NCBI GenBank assembly: GCA_025330725.1
Contig: JAIWND010000002.1
Location: 434,001 to 498,000, forward strand
Source of the DNA: Chlamydoabsidia padenii
Lineage: Eukaryota > Mucoromycota > Mucoromycetes > Mucorales > Cunninghamellaceae
Reading direction: 5' to 3'
Length of the DNA: 64,000 nt
How positions within the stretch are numbered: position 1 is the stretch's first letter; every line of letters begins with the position of its first letter. The position numbers and the translations under genes are program-made. The notes under the pieces are model-generated. The model saw only the letters and a list, made by a program, of their open reading frames with translations, was not told the DNA's origin and ran no database searches. Positions 43,010-52,995 of this stretch are shown piece after piece.

Positions 43010-44840
43010 ATGACTTCGAACGAAGATATCTATTCTAATGAACAAAAACTTTTCCCTCGAGTGTCGGTAAGAATCATGCAACATTGATCTTTCTATAGTG
43101 TCTGATAATATTCTTTAAATCTTCTCTATTAGATGCTACCTCTCTATGATCGCCTATTAAAAATACCATTCCCTGATACTGTCAGTGCCATTGAGCATTG
43201 CCGTAATGTGTGTGCCGATTTTGGGTTTACTGTCAAGCAAGAAGCCAGTGCCAATAGAGTAAGTAATTTAAAGCGCCGATTCAAGTGGTTTGATGGCGGG
43301 TTTAAATGCTCATTTTTTTTTTTTTTTTTCAACTCTTTTTTCTTCCTAGAATATTTATGTTTACTGCTCCCGTGAAGGTTTACCAGATTCACAACGTAAT
43401 CCCAAGCCAACTCCCCAACGAAAACGACCTTCCAAGCGATGCGACTGTAGATGGCGTGTAGTACTCTCTGAAAACGATCAAGAACAGTGGGAATTTCGCA
43501 AGTCCATGAATCCTAATGCTTCTGAACACAATCACGAAATGATGGCCCCTAACGAAATGATCAAGGCGTGGCCTCCTGAAGTCAATGAAATGATCATCTA
43601 CTTGGCTCAACAACGTCTGCAAACTCATGAAATACGTGATGCCGTCAAACAGCGGTTCCCACTCATCTCTTGGAATGAACGGCGCTTTTACAATCGACTG
43701 ACTGAAGAACGAAAACGGATCCGACAAAGAAGCACCACGGATAGGACTCGTCGGGTGATTCTGTTGGCCTCTCAATTATGTGCGGTGGTGGCAGCGAATG
43801 ATGAATGGTCTCAATGTGTCGAAGGTGATCTCCAACGAATGTTTGAAAACTTTTGCCAATTGACTCGTTTGCCTCCTGAAGCGGTGCCTACCTTGGTGGA
43901 TCTTGACTTTAATGAACAGCCTAATGATACGCACCGTCTCTCTATTGGTGGTGATGATGAAAATGAAGACACTTTGGATCAACCTTCATCATTCAAAAGA
44001 CGGAAAACACCAGCAAGTAGTAATAGGCAACAACAACAACAGACACCACCACCTTTGATTCAACTTCAACAACCTCAAACCTCTTCACAACAACAAAAAA
44101 GAGGGGTTCAGACTGTATCGATTCCATCATTCAATGTCTTTGTACGTTCTCAATCACTCCGGACATCATCAGAATCATCTCAAGGAAGTCGTCGAACATG
44201 GGATACAACATCTGCATTGGGTAGTCCTGGCTCTTCCTCCCTAGTCGGCAACAATGGTCTATTCTCTCTATCCTCACCAACCTCTTCATCTTCTTCTTCT
44301 TCGTCTATTCCCTTTCGACAACAACCTTTCCGTTTGGATGTGCAACAACGTTTGACATCACCACCATTGAATGTCTCACCACACGACACCACTTCTTTTG
44401 TTATGCCTCCACAACAACAACAACAACAACAACAGCAGCAGCAGCAATCATATGCACTCAACAACTTGACTTATAACATACAAACCTCCTTCTCACCTTA
44501 CTCCACTCCTTCTTTTTCTTCACCAAACGACATGACTTACACTTTGGATAATACTCAGGCGACACCCACCACACAATCATCATCGCAGCTTCCTCAGCAA
44601 TTAGTAGCTACGTCCAGGGCGGATCATCATCAACATCATCATCAACAACAAGGACGATCTTCTAGTGTGTTTGGTGATTTTTGTCCTTCTATTAAAGAAG
44701 AACGCAACAACAACTTGTATGATCGTTCTTTATCTGTTACTGGTTACGCTAATACACCTTTACCAATGATCCGACCCAACGACCATCCTGCCGTGCCTGT
44801 CACCTCTTCGGAATCTAATGCTACCTCCTCTTACTATTAA
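43010..44840 (+). CDS. FAR1/WRKY-GCM1-type zinc-finger DNA-binding protein
   Basis: Exons 43010-43066, 43133-43258 and 43350-44840 encode 557 residues. The DNA-binding domain occupies about 30-130, with SAIEHCRNVCADFGFTVKQE, then Cys67, Cys92-x-Cys94, W-rich strand and His121-x-His123, the C-C-H-x-H zinc arrangement of FAR1/WRKY-GCM1 proteins. A helical region follows (PPEVNEMIIYLAQQRL, about 140-200) and then a long Gln/Ser/Pro-rich tail with a Gln run near residue 360. No DDE transposase or SWIM domain is present. It is therefore a domesticated or free-standing regulator rather than a transposon. The frame is open for about 48 codons upstream of the ATG at 43010, but contains no ATG. Target genes are unknown. 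Confidence 0.82.
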
Positions 44841-45511
44841 CACCACCCCCTTCCTTTTTACTTTATTTTATACTCCATTCTTTGTATGATTCCTTCATTT
44901 TATATACACTTTGTTATGCCAATTCACCTTTTTTTTTATATTTACATATACTCTATATCTTTTTTTACTCTTATGTCTTTACTATGTATACATCTAGTTT
45001 GTCCCCTTCTTCTTTTTAATTAATAAAAGCCTTTTTATTATTATCATTTGTTTTCTTTGTGTGTGTGTGTGTGTGTGTATCAATACTCAATTCCAAACTG
45101 GATCATATTTAACTACCGTTCGGACTCAACGATTGATGAAGTAACTTCTTGTTTTCCAAAAAGATGTTGACTAATGGTTTTTTTAAAGAGCGAAGCACTG
45201 TTTCAACGAATAAAAATCATCCGATTCAATGGCCTACAAACTCCTTCTTCATCTTTCCGTTAGGTTACCTTGACCAATGGTCGGTTTCTATTGTTAAACA
45301 AAATACCCATTTGCCTCTATATAAAGTTGTGGGAGACCAGCATGAATCGGAGTTTCTTTTACACACCAAACCCCAACTATCATCATTAGCACATAGTTTA
45401 TATTGTAAGTTTTATTAAAAGTCATTTTTATTTATTAATTAATTAATATAATCATTGGGAATAGATATAAATCAAATATGTACAAAAGGGAAAGGGGGTA
45501 ATAATCATTGT
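44841..45511. other. Convergent intergenic region
   Basis: Contains T-rich 3' untranslated sequence, AATAAAAG near 45020, a (GT)10 microsatellite at about 45058-45079, and an 85-codon plus frame from ATG 45163 to about 45418. The latter ends near a GTAAGT donor-like site. It has no recognised similarity and is considered doubtful. Confidence 0.35.
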
Positions 45512-46658
45512 CTAAAGTTTCTTTCTTCCCTTGATTTCAGCCGCGCAGTTTTTGCAGTACCATTTTCCTTTGGGTGGTGTTTGGAGGCCGACACATTCCA
45601 GGTGGAACCATTCAATTTCACACTATATAAAAAAAAGATAGATAGGTTAAACCATAGATATTGTTTGTTTCTGTTCAAGTTCTACCTCGTCATTGTCACA
45701 TGCCACCATGTCACCGTATGAAACCATCCGACAATAACAATAAACAGGTTCATTTGGATCGATGGGCATGTCGCTTAGGTTAATAGCACTAGTAAAAAAC
45801 AAAAAAAAAGGTATTAGTTTGATGATCATCTATCATGATATTACTACTACTTACGTTTGGGCATGTTGTAAAGCATCTTCAGTAGATAGATAATCCCCTT
45901 GTTGTTCTTGATCAGAATCATGTTTTCGTTTTCGACCTGATTTCCTGCCTATCATTATAATACATTAGTCCACTAGTATCCCTTTTTTTTTTTTTTACCC
46001 TTCTTCTTTATTACCTTTGATTGATTTTGGAGTGGTGGATTTGATTGTGGATTTGTTGACTTGTTGTTGTTGCTTGGTCGTAGTTTGTGTAGATCTACCC
46101 ATCCGACTAGGTCCAATCAATTGTTCGTCTTCAAATTTGTTGAGATCATGATCCAATCTTTGACAATGTCGATCTACCTAGATAAAGAGACAATGAGTGA
46201 GTAAGCATAGTCAGTCCACTGTTGATTTCAACTTACTGCATCATAGGTTGATTTGGCCAATGCAAATTTCTCTTCACCGCGTTTGATGGCTTCATTGAGT
46301 AAGGTAGTGATATCTTGTAGTCGTTTACGTCGCTCTTGTTCGGGTATAGGTTCTTGACTATCACAAAAACTAGTGGATTCCTTGGCGACTTTTGACATGA
46401 TATCTATTATTAATATATCAAGTTAGTTTCTTATTTTTGGATTGAATTGCTAGTTTTTATATTACCTTCAGCACCTTCATCTAACTGTCTGATCAATGTA
46501 AAGTTACGTTGTAGTTCCATAGGCAGGACATCAAGAGCTATTCCAATCATATAAAATAAAGTTAGGTATCAATAACATAATAAGGCAACCATCAACTTCT
46601 ACTTACTATCTCTATAATCACTTAGATAAGAGAGACTATCATCATTGAGCGCCTCCAT
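45512..46658 (-). CDS. ING-family PHD-finger protein
   Basis: Exons 46607-46658, 46466-46537, 46237-46403, 46015-46177, 45855-45948, 45686-45788 and 45512-45622 encode 253 residues. An N-terminal ING domain (about 1-105) begins [20 protein letters not shown] and includes [18 protein letters not shown] basic, Ser/Lys/Gln-rich linker contains [14 protein letters not shown] as a nuclear signal. The C-terminal PHD finger (about 195-245) reads [16 protein letters not shown], then [13 protein letters not shown] and WYCKNC, with all eight C4HC3 ligands and the aromatic residue for reading trimethyl-H3K4. ING proteins are subunits of histone acetyltransferase or deacetylase complexes (Yng1/Yng2/Pho23 type). 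Which complex cannot be decided. An intron splits the PHD finger. Confidence 0.95.
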
Positions 46659-47199
46659 GTGTCAGGTTTGTAAAAGAATGGTAAGAGAGAGAGAGAAAAA
46701 AAAAACATCTTCCACCAAGAAAATAGAAATATTCAATTCCCGCTTTTCAAGTCCCGTCTAACCCTATTTTTCGGTTGTAGGCATTACACAGACCAAATGA
46801 AACAAAAAGGAAAACAAACGAAGGAATGATCATTGAACAAACAAATTAGATCATTTCCTATTGTGGGGTGTGGAAAGTCGAACATGATCAGAAATCTATC
46901 AAATCGAAGAATAGAAATCAAAGAGATTCTGGCTTTACGAAAAGAAAGAAAGACACACATAATATATTTGTATATGTGTATGTGAACCTTTTTATTTTAT
47001 TTTATTAGTATTATCAGATGTTGTAGTACAGTATGAAGGCAATACCTTGTCATGAATCAGATAAATGAAACATTTACTTATCCAATGCTTTTCACACTTT
47101 GAAAAAATAAAAATTCCGCAAACGTCAATTTTTGTTTTTCTTCTTCTTCGACTCTTCCTTTTTTTTTCAATTTTTTTTTTTTTTTTAGTCTTTGACATA
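46659..47199. promoter_or_regulatory. Divergent promoter of the ING and ferredoxin-like genes
   Basis: About 540 bp between divergent starts. Two near copies of the recurrent motif are adjacent: ATTCAATTCCCGC at about 46731 and TTTTCAAGTCCCGTC at about 46744, roughly 75-100 bp upstream of the ING start. The other end has a T-rich leader next to the plus-strand gene. Confidence 0.45.
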
Positions 47200-48123
47200 A
47201 TGACTTCACTACTCCAGCGCATTAGCTCTGTGATTGTACCTCAAGAATCCAAAGTGGAGATTGACCAGATCCCACCGACAACCGACCTAGTGGACTGTAA
47301 TCAATGTGCCAAAGATTGTTATGAACATGCACAATACCCCAGCTATCTTGATCTCGACACAACCTCTGACCTACTTGGGTCCATGACACCCTATGGACGA
47401 CATGTCATGATCAGCACCGGTCTAACAGATTGGCCTGAACGCATTGAACAAGACGAATCCAGCCTGGCCGGTCAACTCGTCAAAGTGCTCGATAATGACG
47501 ATACATATCAACAACACCAACCCAACGGACGTATCTTTATCACCAACACATCTCACACCAGCACCTTCTCAACCGATGGCCAAGATGTCATCTTGTTACC
47601 CGAAAACATTGTGATTGCTAATGTCAAGCCCACTGATGCTTTGGACTTTTACCGACTGTTTCTCGATAAACCTCTGCCATTACAACCGATCCAACTCGCC
47701 ACTCTCAGTCGTCAACTCGCTTGGCCGATCCATGCTAATCCTTTTGCCTCTTTGATCCTGATTTGCTCCCATCGACGACGCGATAAACGATGTGGGGTGA
47801 CGGCGCCGCTATTAGCTCGTGAATTCGATCATGTGCTTAGGGAAAACGATGTTGAAGAGCAAGGTGAACGTGGTACGGCGGTAATGATGGTCAGTCATAT
47901 CGGGGGTCATAAATTTGCTGGTAATCTGATATGCTATACTCATCAAGGTACTCGTGGGGTGTGGTATGGCCGGGTCAAACCTTGTCATTGCAAACAAATC
48001 GTGGAAGAAACCATCTTGCAGGGGAAGGTCGTCAAGGATCTTTATCGTGGGTCAATGATGCATAGTTATGGTCCGATCTCGTATTTGGATTCAACTACTT
48101 GTCCAGCAAGGATCAGGTGGTAA
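47200..48123 (+). CDS. Apd1/Aim32-type thioredoxin-like ferredoxin protein
   Basis: Intronless protein of 307 residues counted from the ATG at 47200. The N-terminal part has CNQCAKDCYEH (about 32-42) and HVMISTGLTDWPERIEQDES. The C-terminal thioredoxin-like ferredoxin domain (about 175-280) holds LILICSHRRRDKRCGVTAPL and SHIGGHKFAGNLICYT, followed by GVWYGRVKPCHCKQIVE. The Cys pair plus HxxxH matches the Cys2His2 iron-sulfur site of Apd1-like proteins. Members contribute to redox homeostasis in cytosol (Apd1) or mitochondria (Aim32). No clear targeting peptide is present, so cytosol is preferred. Upstream in-frame sequence is a T-rich, hydrophobic leader and is not taken as coding. Confidence 0.9.
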   Translation: MTSLLQRISSVIVPQESKVEIDQIPPTTDLVDCNQCAKDCYEHAQYPSYLDLDTTSDLLGSMTPYGRHVMISTGLTDWPERIEQDESSLAGQLVKVLDNDDTYQQHQPNGRIFITNTSHTSTFSTDGQDVILLPENIVIANVKPTDALDFYRLFLDKPLPLQPIQLATLSRQLAWPIHANPFASLILICSHRRRDKRCGVTAPLLAREFDHVLRENDVEEQGERGTAVMMVSHIGGHKFAGNLICYTHQGTRGVWYGRVKPCHCKQIVEETILQGKVVKDLYRGSMMHSYGPISYLDSTTCPARIRW

Positions 48124-48915
48124 CCTTTATTGTAGATATATAGTTAGATTATATTTGTATAGGTCTGGGGTTTGTTGTTATTCTTACTATAATAAAAAAT
48201 CTTGTATGTATATAATCATAATCACTCTTTTGCTGATCATTTGAAACAAAATAGAGACTAAACAATTCTGTGTGTATGGGTAGGATGAAGATAATGATGT
48301 GGGCGTGCACTTGTCTATAGTTGTCATGTCTTGCAGCATGCCTATCTACATACATATTAACATGATGCCTTTTTCGTCTATTGCTTTATGTACCTTGTTC
48401 ATCATCATTGAATAGCATATGGAAGGGAAAGCGGCGATTGAATTGCATAATCGGGACTTGAATTGTTACATCGAAGGCGTTCTTCACGGATGAAACAAAG
48501 ATATACTTTTTTTTTTCCCATCGATATTTGTTGTTGTCAGTTTGTAATACTCGATATATAAAAAAAAAAGGAAGGAAAAAAAAAAACTCATGGTACTTTC
48601 TCACTTGTCATTGGCTTTGATGGTTTTTTTGGAAGTTTCTTTAGGAGGAAGGTCAGACTAGATGAATCCAGGCCTCCCCCCCTTTTTTTTTTTCTTCTTC
48701 TTCCTTTTCTTCTTCTGCTCCTATGCTGCCCCGTTTGATATTTGCCTTTCTTAGATTCTCCCCCCCCCTTCTCACTTGACAGGATCGGGTACCAAATTCA
48801 TGTAAGAAAGCAAGTTTTTCGATAAACTCCGACCGAGTGCCCTGATCGTGTATAAATCTTCTTCAAATCCCTATCTCTTTTTTTTTTTTTTTTTCCTTTC
48901 CTTTATATCATCAAT
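48124..48915. other. Intergenic region upstream of the small hypothetical gene
   Basis: About 790 bp. It contains AATAAA-like signals after 48190, a near motif copy on the minus sense (AATCGGGACTTGAATT at about 48449), several T and C homopolymers between 48675 and 48780, and a TATA-like GTATAAAT at about 48849. No coding frame accepted. Confidence 0.35.
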
Positions 48916-49179
48916 ATGGTGGTTGATAACAATAATATCCATCGGTCTTCATTTCCATCTGTTGTGAAGCAATGGCTTTTACTGATGTCTTCACCCACAT
49001 CTTCACCTACTCTTTCCATGACGGAAGATCATCGACATCACAGTAACAGTCGATTCGAATCCACCTATTTCTCCTTTCCTGACTATGAAGCTCTATCACA
49101 ACCATCTGAATTGGAGAATAATTCAACTGCAAAACAATGTCGAAAACAAGGTCATCCATCATCTATTTTGTATCAATAA
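48916..49179 (+). CDS. Hypothetical small Ser-rich protein (87 residues)
   Basis: A single open frame from ATG 48916 with a T-rich leader and a TATA-like element 65 bp upstream, as for other genes here. The product is hydrophilic and rich in Ser, His and Asn, with TEDHRHHSNSRFESTYFSF and no domain or signal peptide. It ends SSILYQ, followed by a normal-looking AT-rich 3' region with AATAAAAA near 49297. No family recognised. It may be a genuine small gene or a chance frame. Confidence 0.45.
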   Translation: MVVDNNNIHRSSFPSVVKQWLLLMSSPTSSPTLSMTEDHRHHSNSRFESTYFSFPDYEALSQPSELENNSTAKQCRKQGHPSSILYQ

Positions 49180-49644
49180 CCCCCCTTCCACTCCCTTATC
49201 TATTCTGTATATACTTTATATCTTACTTTTTATATTCATACCCGGCCTTTTTTAATCACTCACCGTATTATATCTCCCTCCCCCTTTCCCTTTTGAATAA
49301 AAACTTGTGTCAACTTTTCGGGTTTCCTTTTTTGAATCCCGGCTCTGCCAATTCCTTTGTTGTTCCTTACCCCTGTGTCGAACCGACCCTATCATATCTT
49401 TTTGCCATCCTTATCTCCTTTAAACCAGCAATTCTTTGCCTCTTTTGATATTATGGCTGCCATGGGTATATTTATACTTGTACTGCTCCAATGACAAAAG
49501 TAGGGTGCTTCATCAAATCGATTGACGGGGTTTTAATTGAGTATATCTATAAAATTTGACTTTCCCCTCTTTTTTTTATTCTCTCTCTCCCTTTTTCTTT
49601 TCGATTGATCTCATTTTACTCACTCTCATTATCACTATCTAACT
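49180..49644. other. Intergenic region upstream of the first SDR gene
   Basis: About 460 bp, pyrimidine-rich, with a near motif TTTTGAATCCCGGC at about 49329-49342. The last 80 bp before the SDR start form a CT-rich leader. Nothing else seen. Confidence 0.35.
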
Positions 49645-50956
49645 ATGCCTTCTCCTGTTGTTTTAGTCACTGGTTGCACTAAAGGTGGTATTGGTAAGTG
49701 GTAAGAACAAAAAAAAGACGTTGATAATTCTCATTACTCTTCTCTTCTTTGTAGGTTACGAACTCTGTAAAAAGTTTGCTAGAAGAGGCTGTCGAGTCTA
49801 TGCCACAGCTCGTAAAATCGAAAACATGGATGGTTTGAAAGGTAACTGAAAACAAACGATGAAAAATGAAGTTGTTACTAATGTCTTTATTGAAACGTTT
49901 TTAGAGCACAACTGTACTCTTCTTACTTTAGATGTTACCCAACAAGACTCCATCAACGAATGCGTTAAAGTAAAAACTTTTTTTTACCAAGATAATGAAA
50001 AAGGGGTACATATGTACTAACTAATCTTACTCTTTTATATTTATAGAGAATAGTGTCGGAAGCTGGTCAAATAGGTAAGGGGAAAATGATCTATCAGGAG
50101 ATAGAAGACCAGTACTCTCGTGGGTTTAACCTTGACTTTGTTATAAACTAGATATTCTTGTGAACAATGCGGGAGCCCCTGCCGTAGGACCTCTGTTGGA
50201 AGTAGACTATGATGTAGCTCATCGATGTATTGAAACTAATGTGTTTGGTGTATTATCCATGTGTCGTGTTGTCGGTAAATTGATGGCGAATCAAGGTTCT
50301 GGTAAAATTGTCAATGTCGGATCTATTGTGGGTTATGCTGGTGGGTAATCAAAAGAAATCATGGGATACTAGACAAACTTTATTCATCGTTCAACTCTTT
50401 TTTTGATATTAAATAGGTACGGCTTGGGCAGGTATTTACTCCATGTCCAAGGCAGCTGTCCATTCCATGTCGGATGTCCTTCGATTAGAATTGAAGCCCT
50501 TCGGTGTGCATGTTACTGTGGTAGCACCAGGTAAGTAAAGGAATTATAAATCTTGAGTAAAAAAGTAATTAACCTTAGTCATTATCATTACTTTCTAGGT
50601 TCAATTACATCCAACTTTGGTACTGCATCCACTCAAACTGTGTCTATTCCTGAAGACTCACTCTATGCTTCGGTTGCTAAATATATCTACGCCCGGGCCA
50701 ATATGTCTCAAGGTAAGGAAAAAGAAATGATCAATGATGTAATTCTAATCTTGTTTTAATAGCTTCCTCAATGCCTACGGATGTGTTTGCGACCAAAGTA
50801 GTGGATGGTATCCTTGTTCCTCAACCAGCCAGCTATATCACAGTGGGAACCAACTCTTGGTCATTCCTCTTGTTGTATTATATGCCTTATCAAATCAAAG
50901 ACTATATCCTTGGTAAAAAACTTGGCGTTAATGAAGTCAAACCTGTCTCTCATTAA
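49645..50956 (+). CDS. Short-chain dehydrogenase/reductase, Ayr1-like, copy 1
   Basis: Eight exons (49645-49693, 49755-49841, 49905-49969, 50047-50074, 50152-50340, 50417-50530, 50599-50712, 50763-50956) encode 279 residues. Classical SDR motifs: VTGCTKGGIGYELC (TGxxxGxG cofactor loop), LDVTQQDSI, NNAG, and the catalytic Ser-Tyr-Lys as VGSIVGY...IYSMSKAAVH. VAPGSITSNF follows. The TGCTKGGIG variation and overall length resemble yeast Ayr1, the 1-acyl-dihydroxyacetone-phosphate reductase of lipid droplets and ER; the substrate is inferred. A hydrophobic stretch FLLLYYMPYQIKDY near the C-terminus may anchor it to membrane. Paralogous to the next gene downstream. Confidence 0.93.
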
Positions 50957-51292
50957 TGGATAATTAACTATATAGTATAATATAACTATCTTTTTTTTTA
51001 CTTACATTCTTTAATTAATTAATTAATAAAACATTTCTTATTGTGTGGGATTGATCTCCAATACATATGTATTTTATCAGTTTGTATATGTGTGCACTGG
51101 GCAGTAATAGACTTGATTTGAAATGATTACCCTGTACATCCATATAGTAACACCTGAAAGAGAATGACTCAACTTGGCCATTGGTTTGTGTTGCCCTGAA
51201 TTTTTGGGAATTTCAAATCCCGCTTTTAGCTTTTTTCCTTTTTCTCAAAAGAACGCCGCTTTCTTTTATCTTCCAAGTTCCAGTGTATAAAA
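50957..51292. promoter_or_regulatory. Region between the tandem SDR genes
   Basis: AATTAATTAATTAATAAAAC at about 51010-51030 is the likely poly(A) region of copy 1. An exact TTCAAATCCCG extended to CGCTTTT occurs at 51212-51222, 71 bp before the ATG of copy 2. Confidence 0.5.
51212..51222 (+). promoter_or_regulatory. Recurrent motif copy upstream of SDR copy 2
   Basis: Exact TTCAAATCCCG, 71 bp before the ATG; the closest spacing to a start among the exact copies. Confidence 0.6.
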
Positions 51293-52535
51293 ATGTCGAC
51301 AGAAACAACTGTCGTTCTTGTCACTGGATGCACACGTGGTGGTATAGGTAAGATGGTAACAAACAACAGGTGTTATGATGTTGATTAAACCGTACTTACC
51401 TTCTTCGATTTAGGCTATTCCATTTGTAAATCTTTTGCTCGACGTGAAGGATTCCGGGTTTATGCTACTGCTCGTAAAGTAGAGAACATGAATGGACTAG
51501 AAGGTAAGTTACTCTATTATGATATTGGAATACATAACTCACACCTTTTTATTAAAAACTTAGATTGCAGTAAACTTGCTCTTGATATTACTAATGGTGA
51601 AGCCATCTTAAACGTGGTGAAGGTAAGGGACTTTTGATCAATTACTGCCTTTTACTAACTTTTTTTTTTCTTTCTTTCTGATAATAATAGACAATCATAG
51701 ACAAAGAAGGTCATATAGATATACTATTCAACAATGCCGGTATACCGTAAGTGATATATATAAAATAAAATAAAACTAGAATGATCGTTCGTCCAACTCT
51801 TCTTGGGAATACTATCTTTAGCGCGGTAGGTGCCTTACTTGACGTGGAATTAGACTATGCTAGAATCTGTATGGAAACCAATGTATTTGGTCCTCTCTCC
51901 TTGGCACGTGCGGTGGCTCCTCTGATGGCGAAACGTGGTCATGGTAAAATCGTTAATGTAGGTTCGGTAGCGGCATATGGACAGATGCCTTGGGCTTCGG
52001 TTTATGCTTTAACAAAATCAGCTCTTCATAACATGTCTGATGTATTGCGATTGGAATTAAAACCTTTTGGAATTAATGTTACTGTGGTTGCTCCAGGTAA
52101 AAAAGCTACAAAAAAAAAGAGGGGGGAGGACTATACTAACCATCATTTATATTAAAGGTGCCATTACTAGTAACATTGGCAAAGCATCTGTCCAAACTAT
52201 TGTCCTACCATCTGATTCTTTATATCAGTCGATAGCTCATATTATCACACGACGGGCCACAATGTCTCAAGGTAAGTAAATGGTAGGGGGTGGGGAAGTA
52301 CCAATACGATATGTTTTAGTAATTTTTGTTTATAGGCTCTCATTCTACACCGACAGATACCTTTGCCGAGACCGTGGTGAACAAGATTCTTCAATCGAAC
52401 CCTCCAGGATATGTCACAACAGGAACAAGCTCTTTTAAATTCTTACTCATGTACTATTTACCCACTTTTATAAGGGATTACTTGTACGAGAAGCAATTTG
52501 GAATCGATCAAGTCAAACCCGTCAAAATAGAATAG
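51293..52535 (+). CDS. Short-chain dehydrogenase/reductase, Ayr1-like, copy 2
   Basis: Exons 51293-51347, 51414-51503, 51564-51622, 51691-51746, 51822-52096, 52158-52271 and 52336-52535 encode 282 residues. Motifs parallel copy 1: VTGCTRGGIGYSIC, LDITNGEAI, NNAG, VGSVAAY...VYALTKSALH, VAPGAITSNIG, ending DQVKPVKIE. It has lost one intron relative to copy 1 (the one within the catalytic-site exon), while the other intron positions are shared. Divergence is high in the N-terminal part, so the duplication is old. Same inferred lipid-metabolic role, with possible subfunctionalisation. Confidence 0.93.
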
Positions 52536-52995
52536 TATTACATTGTCATTTATAAATAAATAAATAAATAAATAAACTGTCTCTTTTGATCTGTATTGGG
52601 TGATTGTATTGCGGGAACTCATTTTTACAGCATAAATGTAGGAGGAGGGAAATCTGTTTTAATAACAGAATAAAACTTGCGTAATACTTGCTTCTTCACA
52701 ATGATTCAAATAAACTATTACTAGGAACTATACTACAGTTTGAATATTGTATGTGGATGGCACAGGCATTATTTTCATATTCCGATTTGTGAAATCCCGA
52801 AAATGAACGAGTGGTCATGTCTCCCAAAAAAAAAAAAAAGTTACGGTCTGATTTTTCTTTCCTTTTCTTTTTATCTTCACAAGTTTCACCTCTTCCTTTC
52901 TAATCCCTTTCCCTTCCTTATCTTACACTCATTATTCATTCTCTTCCTTTTAAATTACCTTCTCATTGTACCATTAATCCTTCCTCATTTATATA
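52536..52995. other. Intergenic region upstream of the family X polymerase
   Basis: A (TAAA)n stretch at about 52552-52577 ends the second SDR transcript. A near motif GTGAAATCCCGAA lies at about 52789-52802, 200 bp upstream of the next ATG, followed by a CT-rich leader. Nothing else seen. Confidence 0.4.

Noticed and set aside
44180..44464. Cysteine-rich protein on the minus strand
   Set aside because: It is the antisense of the CAA/CAG glutamine run of the FAR1-type gene.
43010..44840. FAR1-type gene as an active Mutator-like transposon
   Set aside because: No DDE transposase domain, SWIM domain or terminal inverted repeats were found.
45058..45079. GT repeat as a CRISPR-like or regulatory array
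   Set aside because: A plain dinucleotide microsatellite; CRISPR arrays are not expected in a eukaryotic nuclear genome.
45455..45721. Plus-strand frame of about 88 codons
   Set aside because: It is antisense to the PHD-encoding exons of the ING gene, which are clearly coding.
47065..47199. Upstream extension of the ferredoxin-like protein
   Set aside because: It is a Phe/Leu-rich translation of the T-rich leader; the ATG at 47200 starts the conserved, hydrophilic sequence.
49645..52535. SDR pair as part of a secondary-metabolite cluster
   Set aside because: No synthase, P450 or transporter is adjacent, and the SDRs resemble lipid-metabolic Ayr1.
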